From assembly GCA_025403435.1 (NCBI GenBank), contig JAJQZP010000049.1:1183487-1247486 (forward strand): 64,000 nt of DNA, given 5' to 3'. The position numbers and the translations under genes are program-made. The notes under the pieces were generated by a model that was not told the origin of the DNA, did no database searches, and saw nothing but the letters and a program-made list of their open reading frames with translations. Origin of the DNA: Artocarpus heterophyllus. Taxonomy: Eukaryota; Streptophyta; Magnoliopsida; Rosales; Moraceae. Of the stretch, positions 10,126 through 21,928 are shown piece by piece. The first letter of the stretch is position 1, and the number at the start of each line of letters is the position of its first letter.

Positions 10126-12116
10126 TGTTAGACATGTATGCTCTAAGGAGTAAAAATGTAATTCATTTTTGGAGACATTTTTATCAATAAAGAATTTATT
10201 CGTTTATATATACCAAATATTGTCCTCTTTACGTTCATATTTGTTGAATGTATGATAAGCAAACAGTAGTCTGAGACTGTCAGTCTAAACCTTAAGAGTT
10301 GGGCATATGATGGGATGATTATGCGGTAGACACAACTCTTAAGGTGATGGTCTAAAATATATGATCCGCAATCGAGGGAATAAAGTTGGGCGCTTTATTC
10401 ATGTAAAGATTGTTATGTTGTCTATATCCCTTTTGGGAGATGGTTTGTCTTGGCCATCGGAGTTGGACTCCGTGAATAGAAACATTGGCGCGTTGTCATA
10501 GGTGACGATGTGTTGGATCGGGACATAAAGTGAATTGAGTTGGATTAATAATTCTGTCTTGGCAAATCGATTCACTTTAGACAATCATTTGTATTGTATC
10601 TAAATCCTGAGATGAATAATGGGCCCGTTGTCTCGACTTGTATCTTCTGATGTACCAATGGGTGACTCCCACATCTCTATAGTGGCATGCATGCCGGTAC
10701 GTTGGAGGCATGACTCTTGGTAGCGTAGACTTGTTATTCATAGATATGGAATCCATAGCTCCTCTTTAGGAGTAATGATATCCTCTTATATGCGTTGTCC
10801 TGTAATTGGAAAACTGGAGCGCTCAACCATTTGGATACATAGGTGTAACCGAATGGTATACTATCTTTGGATGGTAAGTTTTCTAATGGTGAGACAATGG
10901 AACGTAAGATAAAAATAATCAGGAAGGTAAGACAGAACTTGTCCTTAAGCCGGTTATGGATGATCATATGGGGATACGATACACTATGATATGTCATGGA
11001 GACTTAGCTACACGAGCTTCGTAATTCTATAAAGTTCGAGAGTGCAGCTCCAAGCTTTTAGTGGAGTAGCGTTGGAGTTGATAATTGTGAAATGTATATC
11101 TGGGATATTGGGTTTCATAATTATCATGAGCTTGAACTTTATAGGTCCATTTTGGTCCCCTTTGCTAGCTCACAAAATCCTGTAACGACACGGCGTGCTT
11201 TTCCAATAATTGGTGACTTATGTCGGATTTATCAGATTGGTTTAAAATTTATAAGAATCAAATAATTCATGTCTGTTTATCGGTTGAATTAATTATGTAA
11301 GAAATTAGTTCAAGATGAACTTGTTGAATTATGGCGTTCGGATAATTCTTGTCTGTTTATCGGTTGTTTTAATTTTGGACAATTAGAACAAGATAAACTT
11401 GTAGAATTATTGTGAATTGATTTATTTTCTTAGAGATTATCTTGATAAAGTTTGTTTTGATCAGATATCTTTTCTATTGGGCTATTTGAATCAAAACTGA
11501 GACTTTATCCTTTAGAATCTCGGGTGGAAAATAAAAGATTCGCGGAGATTTTTTCTCGGCAGTTCGGCCTGCCGATCACACAGTTTGGCATGCCGACCGC
11601 GACAGTTAAGATTACGCGTTTTTCACGCGTATCTTATTAGATATTGATCCGAACTTGATTCTGTTTCGATTTTTGAGACCTAATCTGATATGGACTGACC
11701 CCAAGGACCAATAGGTATAAAAAGGGAGTGAGTCTAATGATTTACTCAGATCAATTTGAGAGATTAAGAGTGATACTCTTCTAGTGAGCATCTGAAAACT
11801 CCCTGAGAGCTTTTGTTCACAAATCACGAACACTAGCTTTGGGTTCTCTCTATTGGTTGGAAGGAGAGTCACCGGTGGAAGAGCTGTACGTGTGAGCCCA
11901 CACTCACTCCGGTTGTGGATAGAGAATAGCAAAGAAGACCAGTTGGTTGAGGCTCTTCTGGAACGTTACTTCTCTACACAGGTCGCGGAGGTTCTTCGGC
12001 ACACTGAGGTTAGTAAGATCTGTTTAATTTATACATATAACATGTCAAACTTATGTTTTGGAAAATACTCTAATGAAAAAAAATTTAAAATTCCGCTGCG
12101 CACTTTGTTTCCAACA
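10126..12116 (+). repeat. 3' LTR of element C
   Basis: It runs TGTTAGACATG to CCAACA over 1991 bp. The TATA box TATAAAA is at 11716-11722. It differs from the 5' LTR by scattered substitutions and by loss of one 22-bp palindrome unit. Confidence 0.95.
11563..11597. repeat. Two-unit palindrome array in 3' LTR
   Basis: TTCGGCCTGCCGAT (11563) and TTTGGCATGCCGAC (11584) are 21 bp apart. The 5' LTR has three units at the same place. Confidence 0.85.
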
Positions 12117-12121
12117 ATACC
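12117..12121. repeat. Target-site duplication of element C, right copy (atacc)
   Basis: It directly follows the LTR end CCAACA and matches 2497-2501. Confidence 0.93.
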
Positions 12122-12703
12122 TCCAACATATCGGCATGCATACCACTATTAAGATGTGGGTGTCACCCTTTGGTACATCAAAAGACACAAATCAAGACAA
12201 CGGACCCACTATTTATGTCAGGATTAAGAAACAATACAAATGATTGTCTAAAGTGAATTGATTTGCCAAGACAGAATTATTAATCCAAATCAATTCACTT
12301 TGTGTCTCGATCCAACACATCGTCACCTATGACAACGTGCCAATGTTTTTATTCACGGAGTCCACCTCTAATGGTCAAGACAAACCATCTCCTAATAGGG
12401 ATATAGACAACATAAGAATCTTTACATGAATAAAGCGCCCAACTTTATTCCCTCGATTGCAGATCTTATGATTTAGATCATCACCTTAAGAATCATGTCT
12501 TCTGCATAATTTGTCCATCATATGCTCAATTCTTAAGGTTTAGACCGACAATCTCATACTATTGTTTGCTTAATATACATTCAATAAATATGAACGTAAA
12601 GAGGACAAGATTTGGTATATAAACAATAAATAAATTCTTTATTGATAAAAATGTCTCCAAAAACTTATTATATTTTTACTCCTTAGGGCATACATGTCTA
12701 ACA
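12122..12703 (-). repeat. 5' LTR of element D, distal U3 segment (split)
   Basis: It continues the LTR interrupted at 2501: the joined reading ...agagtcatacc|tccaacatatcgg matches the uninterrupted LTRs (compare 17596-17620). It ends TACATGTCTAACA, the reverse complement of the family LTR start. What follows at 12704 is a different, opposite-strand LTR, so 12703 is the outer end of element D. Confidence 0.88.
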
Positions 12704-13937
12704 TTCCGATGGTGAGATAATAAAATGTAAGATAAAAATAAACAAGAAGGTAAGACAGAACTTGTCCTTAAGCCGATTATAGATAATCCTATAAGGATAT
12801 GATACACTATGATATGTCATGGAGACTTAGCTATATGGGCTACGTACTTCTATATAGATCAAGAGTGCAGTTCTAGGCTTTTAGTGGAGTAGCATTGGAG
12901 TTGATAATTATGAAATGTATATCTGGGATATTAGGTTTCTTAACTATCAGGAGCTTGAACTATATAGGTCCATTTGGTCCCCTTTGCTAGCTCACAACAT
13001 CCTGTAACGATACGGCGTGCTTTTCCAATAATTGGTGACTTAAGTCAGATTTATTAGATTGGTTGAAATTTGAAAGAATCAAATAATTCATGTCTGTTTA
13101 TCGGTTGAATTAATTTTGTGATAAAATTAATTTAAGATAAACTTGTTGAATTATTGAGATGGGATAATTCTTGTCTGTTTATCGGTTGACTTAATTTTTG
13201 AATAAATTAGATCAAGATAAGCTTGTAGAATTATTAGGAATTCAATTATTTTCTTAGAGATTATCTAGATAAAGTTGTTTTAATTAGATAACTTTTCAAA
13301 ATTCAGACTTTATCCTATAGATTCTTGGGTGGAAAATAAAAGATTCGCTAAGATATTTTTTTGGCAGTTCAACATGCCGATCCTCGAGTTCGGCCTGCCA
13401 ATTAGGCAGTTCTGCTTGCCAATGTACGAAGGATAAGATTATGCATTTTCACATGGATTTTTTCAGATATTGATCCGAATTTGATTTTGATTCAAATCTT
13501 TGAGACCTAATCTGATAAGGACTGACCCTAGACCCAACCTCTATAAATAGGGTGTAAGTCACATAAGTTATTCAGATAAATTGAGAGAATAAGAGAGATA
13601 CTCTGCTGGCGGGAATCTAAAAACTCCCTGAGAGCTCTTGTTCACAAATCATGAACACTTACTTTAGGTTTTCTCAGGTTGGAAGGAGAGTCACTTGGTG
13701 GAAGAGCTGTACGTGTGAGCCCACACTCACTCCGGTCATGGATATGAATAGGAAAGAAGACCAGTTGGTTGAGGCTCTTCTGGAACATTACTTTTCTTCA
13801 CGTTTTGCGAGGGCTCTTCGGCACACAAAGGTTAGTAAGATTTGGTTAATTTATGCATATAGCATGTCAAACTTGTGTTTTGAAAAATACTCTGATATAA
13901 AATTTTTAAAATTCTGGTGCGTACTATTTTTCCAACA
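12704..13937 (+). repeat. Tail of a plus-strand family LTR, cut by element D
   Basis: It enters mid-LTR (matching from about 3260 of element C) and ends TTCCAACA at 13937. The TATA box TATAAATA is at 13542-13549. Three palindrome units start at 13368, 13389 and 13410, exactly 21 bp apart. Its front half must lie left of the window beyond element D. It may be a solo LTR or the 3' LTR of a plus-strand element. Confidence 0.85.
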
Positions 13938-14479
13938 GTTTAAAATCCTATAACTGTTACATTAATTCTGTTAAGGTCATATCCCGCCTATTGTTTAAAT
14001 TAAAAGTAGCTCTAAATGGAATAAATTCCTTTGATAGAGTCTCAAAGACCATAGTCATCTAAGTTTCAGCATCGATGTCGGCTCCATTGGTTTGTGCCTC
14101 AACGACGTAACCCATGGTCAACATCATGTGCTCCTTGACAGACGTCTCTGTTTATAGTTCAAGAGTTTTCAAAGCGCCCCTTGCTGCTTTATTATGGCTT
14201 GGCCTCCAAACATGTCTTCTAGATTATCCAAGATCTGCTTAGCAGTCTCATAATCCTCATGTTGAGCCTGCAGAACATTATTCATGCTAGCCATAACATA
14301 GCAACGGGCCTAATTGTTTGCATCTTTCCAGCGATCGGCTCGGGAGGACAAGGGGTTATTAGCATAAATTTCAGTTTCTCAAAGGAAAGGACGATATCCA
14401 GGTTTCGTTTCCAATCATTATAATTCTCTTCAGTTAATAGGTTTTTGTCAAGTATCGAAGATAAAGTATTTTTAGACAT
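13938..14479 (-). pseudogene. gag: gag remnant of copia element E
   Basis: The minus strand carries the family Gag from the ATG at 14479 (MSKNTLSSILDK...[19 protein letters not shown]) to the point where the plus-strand LTR inserted at 13937/13938. An internal deletion of about 32 bp near 14335 removes codons after PPEP and shifts the frame. The remaining gag and all of pol are outside the window to the left. Confidence 0.85.
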
Positions 14480-16189
14480 TTTTAATCTACAATAAAGAAT
14501 CATATACAAAACATAAGCAAACATACAATAATAATTTAGTAAGATAACACAATCATGTAAAAACATACAAAGGTGTTTATATGTAAAAAACCTTGAAAAT
14601 ATCATAGCCTTTCAATGATAATTCTCAACTCAGAATTCAACAAGCTCCTAGGGGAGTCATGCCAAATTCAATCAGAAACACGGTTCCCCTCTTGATTAAT
14701 ATATGCCATCTAGGACCCATATGATCCAACATATATTAATAATTATTTCTTTGGCCATTAATTTTATTAACAGAACTCCTAGGGAGGATAATAATAAAAT
14801 TAACATGAGTATAACCGTCGTTTTAATATTTTATCCATGATTTATAATCACCACCTAGGGGTGTGCAACCATAAATCATACTAAAATACCTTATCCTTTC
14901 GAAGATCCAATCTAATACATGATAGAAATCTCTACCTAGGGGTCGAGACCACCATGTTCTTCCTATAGACCAACGATAGAGGCCTGAGGTCCTCTCTTCA
15001 AAAACCTTATCCCACTCAATCTTTTGAAATCAAGGTTTTATTTTAAAAGGACATGCATGAACAATTTTAATATGAGTGGGACTCCCTATTCTATATGGCA
15101 TGTTATCAATATACATGGCAAATCATATTATAATGCAGACAAGCAAAGCAATCAAGTAAAGCTACAAGCAAAATAATTAAATAACCATAATATTATGGTG
15201 CCACCCTAGAGAATAGAAAACAAAGATTACAAGGGAATAATTGAAACATTTTATCTATTCTTCATCCTTGAATCCTCAAGCTGCATCCTTCATGTAATGC
15301 CCATATTCAAGTCTTCAATCTTATATGAATTGAATACTTCATATTTCCAGTCATATCCCAATTTAATGTTACCCAAAATTGTCCCAAAAATAAAATTGAA
15401 ACTGTACTAAAAACTGCACCTTTTTTAAAACATTTTCAGCTCTCTGCTAGCAAGCCGATCTGGGTAATTGACCTGTCAGTCTTGACCCACTGGCTTGCCA
15501 ATCTTCACAAATCGGCCTGTTAATTCATGACAGATCGGCCTGTCGAACTAGAAGTTTGGCCTACCGCCAGAGCCACTTGATTTTTACCCCGCTAACAGCC
15601 TGCCAAACCTCACGTCCACTCACCAAACTGCGACCATCGGCCTGCGAAACTAGAGGGTTCGGCATGCCGACGGAGCAGAGATCACCTTTTTTAGAAAATA
15701 CAATTTCTAATGCAATTTATCAATTTTATTCTCAAGAATTCAAAAACATAAAATCAGAGACTCAAGAAATACCTGGGAGCGCCATCATCCATCTTCTAGA
15801 TCAGCCTCTAGGTTCGTCTTCGCCGAATGATTATTTAATTAAAAAATTATTGCAAATTTAAAAATTAAATAATAGTTCCTAGACAGAGATGATAGTCCGT
15901 TATCTAATTACATGAAAAACCTAGATATACATTCTAACCTCTAAGGAACCATAACCGGTATAAATAATTAATTAGTAAATAATTAAATAATAATTTAATC
16001 TATCATAATTAATTAATAAACATTCACCATATAATTCATGACAACATATAAGATTATATAGAAACCTGGTGTGCCAACTCTCTACAACATTAAATTCAAG
16101 CATAGGAGAGATAAAGATCACATAATTTATATATATAGTATGATCACAAACTCGTAAATTTATGTAAAAACCATGGCTCTGATACCAAT
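14480..16189 (-). other. Leader of copia element E
   Basis: This is the reverse complement of the element C leader. All four CCTAGG apex motifs survive (near 14650, 14771, 14855 and 14936). It also keeps the hairpin arms in decayed form and a decayed palindrome array at 15447-15671. The PBS complement GATACCAAT lies at 16181-16189. Confidence 0.82.
15447..15671. repeat. Decayed palindrome array in leader of E
   Basis: Units such as AATCGGCCTGTTAAT, GATCGGCCTGTCGAA and TTCGGCATGCCGAC (15658) remain recognisable. Many CG steps have become TG or CA, as expected for methylated CpG decay in an older copy. Confidence 0.7.
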
Positions 16190-18185
16190 TGTTGAAAAAA
16201 TAGTACTTTAAAATTTTTTATATCAGAATATTTTTCAAAACACAAGTTTGACATGCTATATGCATAAATTAACTAGATCTTACTAACCTTTGAATGCCGA
16301 AGAACTCTCGCAATCTGTGAAGACAAGTAATGTTCCAGAAAAGCCTCAACCAACTAGTCTTCTTTGTTATTCTATCCACGATCGGAGTGAGTGCGGGCTC
16401 ACACGTACAGCTCTTCCACTAGGTAACTCTCCATCCAACCAATTGAGAAAAACTAAAGCTAGTGTTCGTGATTTGTGAACAAGAGCTCTTAGGGAGTTTT
16501 CAGATGCTCACTAGTAGAGTATCACTCTTAATCTCTCAATTAATCTAAATAATAATGAGACTCACTCCCTTTTTATAGAGGTTGGGCCCTAGAGTCAGTC
16601 CTTATCAAATAATGCCTCAAAATTCGAATCAGAATTAAATTTGGATGAATATCTGATGAAATTTGCATGAAAATACGTGATCTTTTTATCGCGCATAGGC
16701 AAGCCGATCTGTCTAACCGGCATGTCGAATTTGCCCCATCGACAAACTGAACTTGAAGATTGGCATGCTGAGCTATCGATAAAAATCTTACCGAATCTTT
16801 AATTTTTCACCCTAGATTCTATAAGATAAAATCTCAGTTTTAATTTAAATAACCTAATAGAAAAGTTATCTAATGAAAACAACTTTATCTAGATAATCTC
16901 AAAAAAATAAATGAATTTCTAATAATTCTACAAGTTTATCTTGATTTAATTTATTCAAAATTAAATCAACTGATACATAGACAAGAATTATCTGATCCCA
17001 ATAATTCAACAAGTTTATCTTCAATTAATTTTGTCACAAAATTAATTCAACCAATAAACAGACATGAATTATTTGATTCTTCTAAATTTCAACTAATCTA
17101 ATAAATCTAACATAAGTCACCAATTATTGAAAAAACACGTTGTATCATTATAGGATTTTGTGAGCTACAAAGGGGACCTGATGGACCTATATAGTTCAAA
17201 CTCTCGATAATTATGAAACCCAATATCCCAGATATACATTTCATAATTATCAACTCCAATGCTACTCCACTAAAAGCTTGGAGCTGCACTCTCGAACTAT
17301 ATAGAATTATGAAGCCCGTATAGCTAAGTCTCCATGAAATATCATAGTGTATCGTATCCCCATGGGATTATCCATAACCGGCTTAAGGACAAGTTTTGTC
17401 TTACCTTCCTGATTATTTTTATCTTACATTCTATTATCTCACCATCGAAAAACTTACCATCCAAAGACAATATACCATTTGGTTACACCTATGTATCCAA
17501 ATGGTTGCAAGATAATGCATACAAGAGGATATCACTACTCCTAAAGAGGAGCTATGGATTCCATATATTTGAATAATAGGTCTATGCTATCAAGAGTCAT
17601 GCCTCCAACGTATAGGCATACATACCACTATTAAAATGTGGGTGTCACCCTTTAGTACATTGAAAGATACATGTCAAGACAATGGGCCTACTATTCATTT
17701 CAAGATTAAGATACAATACAAATGACTGTCTAATGTGAATCGATTTACCAAAACAAAATTATTAATCCAAATCAATTCACTTTATGGCCCGATCCAACAC
17801 ATCGTCATCTATGACAATGTTCCAATGTTTATATTCACGAGTCCACCTCTGATGGCCAAGACCGACCATCTCCCAATAGGGATATAGACAACATAACAAT
17901 CTTTACATGAATAAAGTGCCCAACTTTATTCTCTCGATTACAAATCTTATGATTTAGACCATCACCTTAAGAATCGTGTCTTTCGTATAATTTGTCCATC
18001 ATATGCCCAATTCCTAAAGGTTTAGACCAACAGTCTCAGACTATTATTTGCTTAACATACATTCAACAAATATGAATGTAAAGAGGGCAAGATTTGGTAT
18101 ATAAATATTAAATAAATTCTTTATTGATAAAAATGTCTCCAAAAACATATTACATTTTTACTCCTTAGGGCATACATGTCTAACA
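16190..18185 (-). repeat. 5' LTR of copia element E
   Basis: It runs from TGTTGAAAAAATAG to CATACATGTCTAACA, 1996 bp. The minus-strand TATA box TATAAAA is at 16571-16577. Four palindrome units start at 16695, 16716, 16738 and 16759 (steps 21, 22, 21). The right end at 18185 abuts older non-family DNA. Confidence 0.9.
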
Positions 18186-18990
18186 TTTGAGCATTATGCA
18201 AGCATGCATTTTATATTAAAGCAATTGTACCCAAAATGTTAATCTAAAAGTTGAAGCATGTAAGAAGAAATTTTATGTGGTTTTATACGCTACATGTAAC
18301 GGGATAGTAGATTTAAATGAGTTAGTCTTAATAGAGGCTGCTTTATTGTATTGTCTCAATGGAGACTTTAAGTTTTCATATATTGTCTCGATGGAGACTT
18401 ATGCACCTTATTATTATTTCGATAGAGACTGTCTTGATGAGAACTTGTGGTGTGGCGCTAATGATCCAAAGGAATTGATGAAAGAAAACCTGCCCGTTAT
18501 AGGAGATCCTAAAGAAAAATCGTACGCACATTATGTTTTATGCAAAACAGGTAGAATGTAAGTTTCCAAAGAAAAGAAAACGTATGAATTCTAGTTACTA
18601 GGCATAAGTTCACTTAGTTATGGTGATGTAGATGAGGACAATTCTCAGCATCAGATAAGATACTAGATAGAGTGGTGCTCTCCTCTAAACTTGTGGGCTT
18701 GTGTATATGAACAAATTTGACCTGTTTTGGGACTTTTCACTACTATTTTCTTTTGTATACCTTTAGAGACTATAATTACGACATGGCTGATTTCATTTTA
18801 AGATATGTATTATATTGTGAACATAATATCAACTAGTTTCAATTTGTAAAATAAAGTTTTACTCGAGTTATAAAAGAATTTGAAAAGTTCAAATTTTCTC
18901 ATATTTTTATATTAACCTTATGTGCTTTATATTATACTTGTAAATAATTAAGAGTAATAACACTCAATATCAATGTCTTATGTATTTTAA
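18186..18990. other. Unassigned AT-rich DNA with a 94-codon open frame
   Basis: An ATG-to-stop frame at 18277-18561 (+) gives a 94-residue product with no family I recognise; it overlaps the palindrome series at 18325-18444. It may be a fragment of an old repeat. No splice, promoter or homology support was found, so I do not call it a gene. Confidence 0.3.
18325..18444. repeat. Spaced palindromes of GTCTCAATGGAGAC type
   Basis: GTCTTAATAGAGGC (18325), GTCTCAATGGAGAC (18353), GTCTCGATGGAGAC (18385), TTCGATAGAGAC (18418) and GTCTTGATGAGAAC (18431). The two best copies are 32 bp apart, with a third partial copy at the same step. Arms are GTCTC/GAGAC. Confidence 0.6.
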
Positions 18991-20399
18991 ACTTATATTA
19001 GGTGCGTGTTACACAAGTAATAAAATGAAAGCAAAGAATCGTCCCACAAAGATTGATCTTCTGAAAATTATCTAAGTACCGTGACTACAATAACTCTAAT
19101 TTTATTTAGGCAAATCCAATTTTAAAACTACAAATTAAAGTAAATCAGTAAACTAAATTTGACAAAGTAATTAAAATTGCAAGCTGGAGAAAACAATTAA
19201 AGCGAAGTCAATGATATGTGATGCTAAGGGGTTTTGATTTCACTTGACTCAACTATATTTGTCCTATTCAATTGTTTATTAATTAATTTCCTTCAAACCA
19301 TTAATCTTAGGTTTCGAATTTTAATTTCATTCCCTCTCCCAGTGCCAAGAAAAATATGTGCAAAACTAACCGAATTAATATCCTTATTAACTCAACCATT
19401 GAAGCAATCATTAAGCATAAGCCTATTCTAGTAATTACCTAATTTATATTGGCCTCTCAAACTTAATAATCTATAGGTTGTTTTTCCCAAGTCTCAGTAT
19501 GTGAAGATGATTTTCCCAAGACTTTACCAAATTAGAATGCAAAGCATAGAGAAACACAAATGGTTTGAGATGAAATTCAATCAATAATCAATTAAAACCT
19601 TGAAACATAGGCAATATCAAGCTACATCATGCCCCCTAGCTTTAGAAGTTTAGCTAGACATCAATAATTCCATATGCATAACCAAAATCAAGTCACAAAT
19701 CAAATCCATGTTCAAGCTCAAATTAAAGAAAAATACAAGTTCAAGAGTTAGAAAGAGAATAAGAGAAAAAGAAATGAACAACTACTTTTTGGTGCCAAGA
19801 TCCAAGCCTTCAATCTTTTTTGGAGTCCTCAAGAATTCCCCCAAATTTTGGATTTTCCTCTTTTGGTGATTGTCTTTTTTGATTCTCTAAGAAGCTCCTC
19901 AAAAAATTGCAAGTTTCACTTTTATACTCTACTCAAATCAACTACAAAATATCAGCTCCATGTGTCCGAGCACTACAGTGGATAAATTTCCCTCTACAAC
20001 ATTGCCAATAGTATAGAAGAAAATCTTAAGGCTCAAGCTCGACTATTGTAGCAGCCAGAAGTGGCACTGCAGCAGCTGTTTGGGTTTGGCTAGGCTCTTT
20101 AGCATGTAGAAGTGGTGCTGCAGCCTGTACACTTGGATCTCTTTGGTTTGGCAATCCAGTGGATGTTTCTGGTGCTACAATGCCCATGGCTGCTCATAAA
20201 AAAATCTTTTCTTCCTCCAAAATTCCTCTTTTTGCGTACTCTTGCATTGGACCTATCAAAACAAATTAAAACACAATAAAACATTAACAAAGTGCTCAAA
20301 AAACAACTACGTAACTATGGAGCTAAATTAAAAAAACTAATTTATCATAAGTAATGCCCACTATTTTCCTTAATGGATGATACGTAAAATTTAACAATT
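18991..20399 (-). repeat. Decayed LTR-like repeat
   Basis: The motif ATCGTCCCACAAAGATTG near 19049 is the reverse complement of the ATCCTCGTGGGATCG motif near 27959. Both resemble a boundary region common in plant gypsy-type LTRs. A minus-strand TATA-like AGTATAAAAGTG lies near 19918-19930. No intact ends, target duplication or coding sequence was found. Confidence 0.3.
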
Positions 20400-21181
20400 T
20401 TGTACAACGTTGTTCATGAAATTGTGTTACATGTTATTTATTATTAATGTTTATTTAGTAATGTCATAGGTTATGGCTATGAGGGTCGATATGCTCGAGA
20501 TATTAATGTCAAAAATGATGATAAGTATAATGAATTTAATTTTTATAAATATCCACATACCTTAAAGATATATTATTGATGATGACATGAATTATGTTGC
20601 ACAATTTTTAAATTTTATAAAACTTATGATGTCATGATAATTATGTGTACAAACATAGACTAATATCGTCTAAATATGCTCTAATGACATCAAGTGCCTA
20701 ACTAATAACTAGTTACACATTTTTAGGATGCATGCATGACTCTATTTATGACAATATATATTGTATTAACATTGAAGTACTCTATTCTATCTATGAACCT
20801 ATTTGTAGTCATTATAATTATTTTCTTCCTGATTTTTCTAACCTGGTAAAAGAATTTGGGAACTTTGGAGGATCTTAATTTTCTATTATGGAAAATTCTT
20901 GTAACTAATATATCAATTTAACCTTTAAGTATATAGGAGACTATGTAATAGGAAATAAAAAAGAAACAACTGACTTTGGCTATTATATAGCTATATCATA
21001 CATATAAATAGGTTTCTAGAGGGAAAGGAAAAAAAAAACAGCAATAAACCCTACCTATAGACATACTATATATATATATATACACACACACACATATATA
21101 TATATATATGTTCTTTTATACTTTATTCGCCCCACTCCCCTTCCACGATCTTTTCCCCTTCCTACAAACTCACCCTATCAA
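20400..21181. other. AT-rich DNA without recognisable features
   Basis: I see no coding frame, RNA gene or clear repeat end here apart from the TA/CA microsatellite at 21067-21109. Confidence 0.5.
21067..21109. repeat. Microsatellite (TA)n(CA)n(TA)n
   Basis: A run of alternating TA, then CA, then TA dinucleotides over about 43 bp. Confidence 0.95.
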
Positions 21182-21430
21182 CACTACAAGAAAAACTACA
21201 TTTTTAACGACATATTATTTATGACATGTAGTTTTTGAATGTCGTTGAAAAGTACATACAACGACATCTCCAACAAAGATGTCGTTAATGACATTTAAAA
21301 CAATAATTAATGAAATCTACATAGACGTCGTATTAAAACTCTCCTTTTAACAATAATAGTTTAGTGTCGTTAAATTATTTAACGACAAGTAAAAGATGTC
21401 GTCAAAGCCTTAGAGATTCTACGACAGGTA
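21182..21430 (+). mobile_element. Terminus of a CACTA (En/Spm) DNA transposon
   Basis: CACTACAAGAAAAA at 21182-21195 is the canonical plant CACTA terminal repeat. It is followed by many subterminal copies of ACGACAT or its complement ATGTCGT in both directions (about nine within 220 bp), as expected for transposase-binding subterminal repeats. No transposase frame and no convincing matching right end were found; TTTTCTATAGTG near 21870-21881 is a weak candidate without a matching 3-bp duplication. Confidence 0.65.
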
Positions 21431-21928
21431 AGAATGATGTAAGATCATGTAATATTATATTAAATGATATTTTTATCATGGATATAAATTTCGCGTATTA
21501 TATGAATGATTAACATGGACACTCCAAAAAGTGAACATAACGAGAGCAACATCTACATCATCTAAGTAAAGGTCAAGTAAGCTAAACACCAACTAAGTAC
21601 ATTCTCACCTGTAAAATAACAAAACTAGTGAAAAGTGTTTGAGAAATGTTAATATGTGTATCTTTAAACATTCATTTCCAAAGACTTTAGTGATAATTTA
21701 TCAAAGGATGTTTTAGACGGCCGCTTTTCTCAATTGTTTTATTATAGCATTTTAATGGAAAGTTTATATGTATCTATATGTAATATTTAAAGAAGGCATG
21801 ATACATCCTAATGACAATCTTAGTCTCACTCGATGAATTTTTCACATTTTGATTGAGATTAGCTACCTGTTTTCTATAGTGAGGGCATGCCAACAATGAT
21901 AACGATGTCATCCGAGGCCCATGTAGTT
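21431..21928. other. Unassigned AT-rich DNA, possibly interior of the CACTA remnant
   Basis: No coding frame or clear repeat boundary is visible. If the weak end near 21881 is real this would be the interior of a small non-autonomous CACTA element. Confidence 0.3.

Larger units (their letters stand above)
2502..12116 (+). mobile_element. Complete long-LTR Ty1/copia retrotransposon (element C, Angela/Tork-like)
   Basis: The 9615-bp element carries LTRs of 2013 and 1991 bp, a tRNA-iMet PBS, a 1.65-kb leader, gag, protease, integrase, RT and RNase H in copia order, a polypurine tract and a 5-bp target duplication. By eye I count roughly 28 substitutions between the LTRs plus one 22-bp indel, so it is the youngest complete element here. 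It sits in the 5' LTR of minus-strand element D. The coding region appears open except for a short frameshift deletion near 8200. Lineage assignment to Angela/Tork rests on long LTRs and Gag/Pol character and was not tested phylogenetically. Confidence 0.95.

Noticed and set aside
11853..12152. 99-codon frame across the end of the 3' LTR of element C
   Set aside because: It crosses the LTR end and target duplication into a different element, so it is a chance junction frame.
18277..18561. 94-codon frame as a host gene
   Set aside because: No family, splice or promoter support, and its interior consists of spaced palindromes; kept only as unassigned DNA.
21870..21881. TTTTCTATAGTG as the right end of the CACTA element
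   Set aside because: Two mismatches to the left terminus and no matching 3-bp duplication; subterminal repeats are absent near it.
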